Below are positions 6,533-10,583 of a DNA stretch of 10,583 bases, piece by piece. The position numbers and the translations under genes are program-made. The stretch comes from an uncultured Actinomyces sp. (GTDB lineage: Bacteria; Actinomycetota; Actinomycetes; Actinomycetales; Actinomycetaceae). How positions within the stretch are numbered: position 1 is the stretch's first letter; every line of letters starts with the position of its first letter. The notes under the pieces are model-generated. The model worked only from the letters and a program-made list of their open reading frames with translations. It ran no database searches and was not told where the DNA came from. The stretch is taken from positions 1 to 10,583 of the forward strand of contig CALHID010000110.1 in assembly GCA_938030835.1 (NCBI GenBank). Reading direction: 5' to 3'.

Positions 6533-6569
6533 AAAAAGCAGTGAGCCCGGAGGATTACTCCGGGCTCAC
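6533..6569 (-). terminator. intrinsic terminator of groES
   Basis: A perfect 12-bp stem, GTGAGCCCGGAG (6541-6552) with its complement at 6558-6569, has a 5-base loop. On the minus strand it is followed by TGC and a run of five T (6533-6537). It begins 36 bases past the groES stop. On the plus strand no T-run follows, so any effect on ccdA transcripts would be weaker. The remaining 6434-6532 stretch after ccdA shows nothing I recognise. Confidence 0.9.
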
Positions 6570-6575
6570 CACTTC

Positions 6576-6594
6576 ATGCATCACGCGGATGCAT
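6576..6594. repeat. small inverted repeat just after groES
   Basis: ATGCATC (6576-6582) and GATGCAT (6588-6594) flank a 5-base loop between the groES stop and the terminator. It may be an accessory hairpin of that terminator. Confidence 0.5.
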
Positions 6595-6604
6595 CAACGT
6601 CTAT

Positions 6605-6901
6605 TCAGCGCTCGACAATTGCCAGAACGTCGCGTGCAGACAGGATCTGCAGTTCTTCGCCGTCGTACTTGACTTCGGTGCCACCGTAACGGCTGAAGAT
6701 CACGTGGTCGCCCACCTTGACGTCCACGGGAACGCGGTTGCCGTTGTCGTCAACGCGGCCGGGGCCCACTGCCAGAACTTCGCCTTCCTGCGGCTTTTCC
6801 TTGGCGGCGTCGGGAATGTACAGACCGGAAGCGGTCTTCTCTTCGCTGTCAACCTGACGGATGACAATACGATCTTCGAGGGGCTTGATGGTGATAGCCA
6901 T
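6605..6901 (-). CDS. groES: co-chaperonin GroES
   Basis: GroES forms the heptameric lid of the GroEL folding chamber in the cytosol. The 98-residue protein is full length and starts with the typical IKPLEDRIVIRQ strand. The mobile loop that docks on GroEL follows at about 19-38 (EEKTASGLYIPDAAKEKPQEG), then GEVLAVGPG, KVGDHVIFSRYGG and ILSARDVLAIVE, all standard. GGGAG lies 7 bases before the ATG. The gene is alone: a terminator follows it, and the next gene downstream is the convergent ccdA, not groEL. In many actinobacteria groES is followed directly by groEL1, so the chaperonin must be encoded elsewhere. Control by HrcA is indicated by the CIRCE element overlapping its promoter. Confidence 0.97.
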   Translation of the reverse strand: MAITIKPLEDRIVIRQVDSEEKTASGLYIPDAAKEKPQEGEVLAVGPGRVDDNGNRVPVDVKVGDHVIFSRYGGTEVKYDGEELQILSARDVLAIVER

Positions 6902-6995
6902 TTCAGCACTCCCTTTCTTTTCATAACGATTAATGTCATCCCGTCCCTGCCGTCGCGGGGGTCAGGTATGGGATCGCATGTGTGCTTACCCACTC

Positions 6996-7024
6996 AGTCT
7001 AGGGCTCGATTGGCACTCTAGCAA
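6996..7024 (-). promoter_or_regulatory. groES promoter
   Basis: On the minus strand TTGCTA (7019-7024) and TAGACT (6996-7001) are spaced exactly 17 bases and match -35 and -10 consensus well. Transcription would start near 6989, leaving a leader of about 88 bases. The -35 box lies inside the loop of the CIRCE element, so repressor binding would block polymerase. Confidence 0.65.
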
Positions 7025-7036
7025 GCTGAGTGCCAA
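7010..7036. promoter_or_regulatory. CIRCE operator (HrcA site)
   Basis: TTGGCACTC (7010-7018), nine bases, then GAGTGCCAA (7028-7036) is a perfect 9-9-9 inverted repeat. It differs from the CIRCE consensus TTAGCACTC-N9-GAGTGCTAA by one symmetric change. HrcA bound here would repress groES and release it on heat shock. The divergent methyltransferase begins 83 bases away and might also feel it. Confidence 0.93.
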
Positions 7037-7118
7037 TGCTGTCTACCGCCTCCACTCAGCCTCCCACACGCCCCATATCTTTTCTCTAATTCCCTGAAAT
7101 TCCGCAACAATAGAGACC

Positions 7119-8357
7119 ATGTCCTCCATTGATCCACTCTGCTGCTCCCCCGGACGTGAACTTCTTGCCCAATGGGAAGAAAACGAGGAATACCGTCACC
7201 TCTCACCCATGGAGCTCAGTTTGGCAATCCGCGTGCAAACGGATGACCCGGCCACGGCCTCGGCAATTGCCTCTCAACTGCAGTTACGCACCCAAGCGGG
7301 AGGAAAATTCGGGCCTCTTGCGCGCACAATGCTGTGGACGCGCGACGGTTACGAACAAGCAACGCGATGGGTTCTTGCCCGCCAGCACGCCGCGCGCTTC
7401 GCCAAAGCCGGAGCGACCCATATCGGAGACCTCGGATGCGGGATCGGTGCAGATTCCCTTGCTTTCGCACGCGCGGGCATGCGCGTTACCTCCTACGACA
7501 TCAATGACGAGGCCCTTTCCGCCGCTCGCGAAAACCTTTCCCCTTTCCCCTCCGCATGCGTTGAGAAACGCGATGTGAGCACGCTTGGTCCCGAAGACTT
7601 CGAGGCGGAAGGTTTCGACGCCCTTTACGCTGACCCCGCGCGCCGAACTGGCAAACAGGGCGGCTCCAAGCGCATTTCATCGCCCTCGGATTGGTCTCCT
7701 TCTTTGGACCGCGTTCTGTCCTGGGTGCAGCATGTCCCGCGCTTAGGAGTAAAAGTTGCCCCGGGCATCCCCTACGAACTCATTCCTTCCCAGTTCCACG
7801 CGCGTTGGACCAGTGTTGATGGAGATCTTCTCGAGGCCGCACTGTGGTCCCCTTCCCTAGCCAGCGAAGGGGCAGGACGCTCGGCTTGCGTCATTACCCG
7901 CGACGAGATCCATACCCTTGAGGACCCTCAGACTGCTTCCGCTGACTCACCTGCCCGGCAGGCAATAGTTGGGCAGCTGGGGAGCTACCTCTACGAGCCG
8001 GATTCCGCGGTTATTCGCGCTGGAATGGTCGCCAGGCTCAGTGAAGACCTTGACGCGCATCTGATCAGCGAATCGATCGCCTACCTCAGCGCATCGCAGT
8101 TGATCCCAACTCCCTTCGCTACAGCATTTGAAGTCATCGACCAGGTGAACCTGCGCGCAAAGAATATTCAGCAGGCACTTCGAGCACACGATATTGGACG
8201 TGTCGAAGTCAAGAAACGCGGGGCCGACATTCAGCCCGACGCGCTTCGCAAATCCCTCAAACTCGCGGGGAGCCAAGCGGGAGTCGTTATCGCCACTCGA
8301 ATTGGTCAGTCGCACCGGGCAATTATTGCCCGACGAATCAGTGCCGGGGAAGCATAG
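7119..8357 (+). CDS. class I SAM-dependent methyltransferase with Thump-like C-terminus
   Basis: This 412-residue protein matches a conserved actinobacterial family of uncharacterised methyltransferases. The N-terminal helical part (about 1-95) includes GGKFG and the DGYEQATR block. It precedes a Rossmann methyltransferase core: DLGCGIGADS (104-113) is the SAM glycine loop, Asp127 in SYDIND the likely ribose-binding acid, and YADPARR (170-176) the motif IV region. The C-terminus holds KKRGADIQPDALRKSLKL, the hallmark of the Thump-like domain, which suggests an RNA substrate, but none is known to me. The start agrees with the family N-terminus (CCSPGRELL). No Shine-Dalgarno precedes it, and AACAAT ends 7 bases upstream, so the message may be leaderless. 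It lies divergent from groES, and its last 20 bases overlap tsaD tail to tail. Confidence 0.87.
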   Translation: MSSIDPLCCSPGRELLAQWEENEEYRHLSPMELSLAIRVQTDDPATASAIASQLQLRTQAGGKFGPLARTMLWTRDGYEQATRWVLARQHAARFAKAGATHIGDLGCGIGADSLAFARAGMRVTSYDINDEALSAARENLSPFPSACVEKRDVSTLGPEDFEAEGFDALYADPARRTGKQGGSKRISSPSDWSPSLDRVLSWVQHVPRLGVKVAPGIPYELIPSQFHARWTSVDGDLLEAALWSPSLASEGAGRSACVITRDEIHTLEDPQTASADSPARQAIVGQLGSYLYEPDSAVIRAGMVARLSEDLDAHLISESIAYLSASQLIPTPFATAFEVIDQVNLRAKNIQQALRAHDIGRVEVKKRGADIQPDALRKSLKLAGSQAGVVIATRIGQSHRAIIARRISAGEA

Positions 8358-9399
8358 AGGTTTGAGTCAAAGGCATACCGGAATCGGGAGAGAAATCCCA
8401 ATCTGAAGGTTCAACCCCTGCACGCACAAGCTCCGAGCCCATAGCTGCAATCTGCGCCCCATTGTCCGTGCAAAAACGCAGCGGAGGCATGCGGACTTCC
8501 AGACCAGCGGCCTCGCCTCGCTCAGTCAGCAACGCACGAAGCCGGGAATTTGCCGAGAAGCCACCGCCTACAACGATCGTCGAGCATCCGTGATCAAGTG
8601 CGGCGCGAACTGCTTTCGCCGTTAAGGAATCATTGACGGCCTCGGAAAAGCCCGCACAAATATCCTCAGCGGGGATCTCCTCGCCGCGTTCCTTAAGGCC
8701 TTCAACATAACGGGCAACCGCGGTCTTGAGCCCGGAGAAAGAGAAGTTGTACTTGTGGCGTTCCTGGTCCTTGCCAGCGGCCAGACCTCGCGGGAAACGA
8801 ATCGCAGTGGGGTCGCCCTTTTGCGAAAGACGGTCGACGTGCGGACCGCCCGGGTACGGAAGGTCAAGGAGACGGCCGACCTTATCGAAGGCCTCGCCAG
8901 CAGCATCGTCAAGGGTTCCGCCGAGCTCACGAACATCCGTTGCGATGTCATTAATAAGCAGAAGATTCGAGTGGCCACCGGAAACGACCAGACCGATGAA
9001 ACGCTCAGGCAGAGGACCTTCGGCGAGCTTATCGACCGCAAGGTGACCGATCACGTGATTAACACCGTACAGCGGTTTTCCGATCGATGAGGCCAGTGCT
9101 TTAGCCGCGCAAATACCAACCGTCAGGGAGCCCACCAGGCCGGGACCGGCAGCGACGGCCACGGCATCGACATCGTTAAGAGTTACGCCGGCCTCATCAA
9201 GGGCGCTTTCAAGCGTGGGAAGGAAAGACTCAAGGTGAGCGCGTGAAGCAATTTCGGGGATAATTCCGCCGTAACGGGCGTATTGATCCATTGATGTAGC
9301 CGTGCGATCGACCAGAAGGTCGCAGCCGCGCACCAGCGCAACGCCTGTTTCATCGCAGGTTGATTCGATACCCAGTACTAAAGGATCTTTTTCACTCAC
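8338..9399 (-). CDS. tsaD: tRNA N6-adenosine threonylcarbamoyltransferase TsaD
   Basis: TsaD (formerly Gcp) transfers threonylcarbamoyl from threonylcarbamoyl-AMP to A37 of ANN-decoding tRNAs, with TsaB and TsaE. Visible signatures are LGIESTCDETGVAL (9-22), GGIIPEIASRAH, the metal-binding histidines His115 and His119 in NHVIGHLA, VSGGHS (139-144), GEAFDKVGRLL, FSFSGLKTA, GGGFSAN and TDNGAQIAAMG with metal ligand Asp312. I prefer GTG 9399 (353 residues). It places the start nine codons before LGIES as in other TsaD proteins, and TAAACT ends 7 bases before it, giving a leaderless start. An ATG at 9435 (365 residues) is the alternative. A longer reading from TTG 9474 runs through hairpin DNA and is unlikely. 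tsaB, tsaE and rimI are not beside it. Confidence 0.96.
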   Translation of the reverse strand: MSEKDPLVLGIESTCDETGVALVRGCDLLVDRTATSMDQYARYGGIIPEIASRAHLESFLPTLESALDEAGVTLNDVDAVAVAAGPGLVGSLTVGICAAKALASSIGKPLYGVNHVIGHLAVDKLAEGPLPERFIGLVVSGGHSNLLLINDIATDVRELGGTLDDAAGEAFDKVGRLLDLPYPGGPHVDRLSQKGDPTAIRFPRGLAAGKDQERHKYNFSFSGLKTAVARYVEGLKERGEEIPAEDICAGFSEAVNDSLTAKAVRAALDHGCSTIVVGGGFSANSRLRALLTERGEAAGLEVRMPPLRFCTDNGAQIAAMGSELVRAGVEPSDWDFSPDSGMPLTQTSMLPRH

Positions 9400-9406
9400 C
9401 CGGCCC

Positions 9407-9412
9407 AGTTTA
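9407..9412 (-). promoter_or_regulatory. -10 box of tsaD, probably leaderless start
   Basis: Minus-strand TAAACT ends 7 bases before GTG 9399, so transcription would begin at the start codon. There is no good Shine-Dalgarno there. Only a weak -35 candidate exists. The identical hexamer precedes guaB in the same arrangement. Confidence 0.5.
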
Positions 9413-9436
9413 GTCCGCTGCTGTGCTTGGTGCATT

Positions 9437-9488
9437 TGTCCCCACATTCCGACAAAAAGATGTGGGACAACCAAAAAGGTGTGGGGAC
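9437..9488. repeat. duplicated terminator arm / inverted repeat upstream of tsaD
   Basis: Read on the plus strand, 9453-9468 (CAAAAAGATGTGGGAC) and 9472-9488 (CAAAAAGGTGTGGGGAC) are near-identical direct repeats. The second is the T-run plus one arm of the sdhB terminator. In addition TGTCCCCACA (9437-9446) pairs with TGTGGGACA (9461-9469), with one bulged base. The block looks like a partly duplicated terminator, and could also act as an operator or fail-safe hairpin before tsaD. Confidence 0.65.
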
Positions 9489-9513
9489 GACCCTAATGGA
9501 TCGCCCCCACACC
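9473..9513 (-). terminator. intrinsic terminator of the sdh operon
   Basis: On the minus strand 9501-9513 pairs with 9478-9490 at 12 of 13 positions (core GGTGTGGGG), with a 10-base loop, and is followed by five T (9473-9477). It starts 27 bases after the sdhB stop and separates sdhB from tsaD. Confidence 0.92.
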
Positions 9514-9539
9514 GATGATGTAAAGATCCCTTTAAAGGA

Positions 9540-10283
9540 TCACACGCCCTTGAGCGCTGCCTTACCAAGCTGACGGTTCAGCGTGGAAATGACATCAAGC
9601 GGAATCTGCTTGGGGCAGACGGCCGCGCACTCGCCGATGTTCGTGCAGGAACCGAATCCTTCTTCGTCCATCTGGTTGAGCATGCTGACAACGCGGCGGT
9701 AGTTCTCAGGCTTGCCCTGCGGGAGCAGGTGCAGGTGAGTAACCTTCGCCGAGGTGAAGAGCATTGCCGAGGCGTTCGGGCAGGCAGCCACGCAAGCGCC
9801 ACAACCGATGCAAGCAGCGGCTTCGAACGCGCGGTCCGCATCCTGCTTGGGAACTGGAGTGCCGTTGGCATCCGGAGCTGCACCGGTGTTTACCGAGATG
9901 TAGCCACCGGCCTGGACGATACGGTCCAGAGCGCTGCGGTTAACAACCAGGTCCTTGATGATCGGGAATGCTTCTGCACGCCAGGGTTCGATGGTGATGA
10001 CGTCACCATCGTTGAAGGAGCGCATGTGCAGCTGGCAGGTCGTGGTGACCTCAGGGCCGTGGGCGATGCCGTTGATGACAATGCCACACTGACCACAGAT
10101 GCCCTCACGGCAGTCAGAGTCGAATGCGATCGGTTCTTCGCCGCGAGCAAAGAGCTCTTCGTTCAACACGTCGAGCATTTCCAGGAACGAGGATTCCTCA
10201 GAGATGCCGCGGACTTGGTATTCGTGCATGGCACCCGGATCCTCGGGTCCGTTTTGGCGCCAAATCTTCAGTGTCAGGTTCAC
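9540..10283 (-). CDS. sdhB: succinate dehydrogenase iron-sulfur subunit SdhB
   Basis: SdhB relays electrons from the flavin of SdhA to quinone in the membrane-bound succinate dehydrogenase (complex II). The 247-residue protein has an N-terminal [2Fe-2S] ferredoxin domain with Cys58, Cys63, Cys66 and Cys83 (SDCREGICGQC). The C-terminal helical domain follows, with CIGCGACVAACP (Cys158, 161, 164, 168) and CTNIGECAAVCP (Cys213, 219, 223). By family precedent 158, 161, 164 and 223 bind the [4Fe-4S] cluster and 168, 213 and 219 the [3Fe-4S]. The NLTLKIWRQ opening and the overall pattern match Corynebacterium-type SdhB, used with a dihaem SdhC and menaquinone. The GTG start overlaps the sdhA stop (GTGA), with GGAG just upstream, so the two are coupled. 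It is the last gene of its operon. Confidence 0.97.
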   Translation of the reverse strand: MNLTLKIWRQNGPEDPGAMHEYQVRGISEESSFLEMLDVLNEELFARGEEPIAFDSDCREGICGQCGIVINGIAHGPEVTTTCQLHMRSFNDGDVITIEPWRAEAFPIIKDLVVNRSALDRIVQAGGYISVNTGAAPDANGTPVPKQDADRAFEAAACIGCGACVAACPNASAMLFTSAKVTHLHLLPQGKPENYRRVVSMLNQMDEEGFGSCTNIGECAAVCPKQIPLDVISTLNRQLGKAALKGV

Positions 10284-10583
10284 TTGTAACTCCGCTGCTT
10301 AAGCTCGATGTTGTTGTAGATCAAGGCTTCCTTGTGGAGGATCGGAGGCTGGTCCTCGCCACCCCACTGCCAAGCTGCAACATAGAGGTACTTGTCATCG
10401 TGACGAAGGGCTTCACCTTCGGGGGTCTGCGACTCCGCACGGAAGTGACCGCCACAGGATTCTTCACGGTGCAGGGCATCGATGCACATAAGCTCGCCCA
10501 GCTCCATGAAGTCTGCAACGCGGCCAGCCTTTTCAAGGGACTGGTTAAGTTCACCAATTGACTTGCCGGGAACGCGAACGTCA
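10280..10583 (-). CDS. sdhA: succinate dehydrogenase flavoprotein SdhA, C-terminal part
   Basis: The last 100 residues of SdhA are present; the gene continues beyond the window edge. SdhA carries FAD and oxidises succinate to fumarate. The visible part is the C-terminal helical and capping region: PGKSIGELNQSLEKAGRVADF, then LHREESCGGHFRAES, whose Gly-His-Phe-Arg stretch is typical of the family, then TPEGEALRHDD and YVAAWQWGGEDQPPILHKE. This continuous match with Corynebacterium-type SdhA, and the 4-base overlap with sdhB, make the call secure. The frame runs to the last base with no break. The active-site and FAD-attachment segments are outside the window and cannot be judged. Confidence 0.94.
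   Translation of the reverse strand, partial: DVRVPGKSIGELNQSLEKAGRVADFMELGELMCIDALHREESCGGHFRAESQTPEGEALRHDDKYLYVAAWQWGGEDQPPILHKEALIYNNIELKQRSYK

Noticed and set aside
7010..7118. CIRCE as a regulator of the methyltransferase
   Set aside because: It lies 83 bases from that start and coincides with the groES promoter; an effect on the divergent gene is possible but unsupported.
9400..9474. N-terminal extension of TsaD from a TTG at 9474
   Set aside because: It would start in the terminator T-run and translate the hairpin repeats; the TsaD family begins close to LGIES.
9729..10289. Plus-strand open frame antisense to sdhB (186 codons)
   Set aside because: It is the shadow of a strongly conserved iron-sulfur protein, with no protein-family features of its own.
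1..10583. CRISPR array, prophage, insertion sequence, tRNA or toxin-antitoxin genes
   Set aside because: No regularly spaced repeats, transposase or integrase motifs, cloverleaf sequences or small paired genes were seen; the window is housekeeping DNA.

Overview
The window looks like chromosomal housekeeping DNA from a moderately GC-rich actinobacterium. The evidence is a WhiB-family iron-sulfur regulator, an actinobacterial-type GuaB, a SdhB of the kind seen in Corynebacterium, a Thump-like methyltransferase of an actinobacterial family, a CIRCE operator in front of groES, and several starts that look leaderless. A member of the Actinomycetaceae or a relative is plausible, but the sequence alone does not fix the genus. 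There is no transposase, phage gene, CRISPR array, tRNA or rRNA.

Layout, left to right. IMP dehydrogenase guaB (minus) has a compact promoter with two inverted repeats behind it. A YihS/AGE-type sugar isomerase and a MerR-type regulator follow, both minus. A 344-bp gap with several repeats separates merR from a divergent whiB (plus, closest to WhiB3/WhiD), which ends in a strong terminator. Next is a two-gene plus-strand operon: a membrane-anchored DsbA-like thioredoxin-fold protein and a CcdA-like membrane electron carrier, joined by a GTGA overlap. groES (minus) stands alone, with a perfect CIRCE element overlapping its promoter and a terminator right behind it; no groEL is beside it. A plus-strand class I methyltransferase with a Thump-like C-terminus overlaps, tail to tail, the 3' end of tsaD (minus). 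Finally the end of a succinate dehydrogenase operon, sdhA (partial) and sdhB (minus), closes with a strong hairpin terminator that seems partly duplicated.

Functionally the region mixes GTP synthesis (guaB), redox sensing and extracytoplasmic thiol chemistry (whiB, dsbA-like, ccdA-like), protein folding (groES), tRNA t6A modification (tsaD) and respiration (sdhAB). As I recall the Mycobacterium tuberculosis map, the order and strands of guaB2, whiB3, groES and tsaD (gcp) are the same there. The frame therefore looks like an old actinobacterial neighbourhood in which groEL1 is missing and the dsbA-ccdA pair sits in its place.

I found no clearly new multi-gene system. The observations most worth checking are regulatory: a perfect 13-bp inverted repeat at the guaB promoter, paired direct repeats and a start-sequestering inverted repeat in front of merR, a repeat array with a SigR-like motif before dsbA, and the duplicated terminator arm upstream of tsaD.
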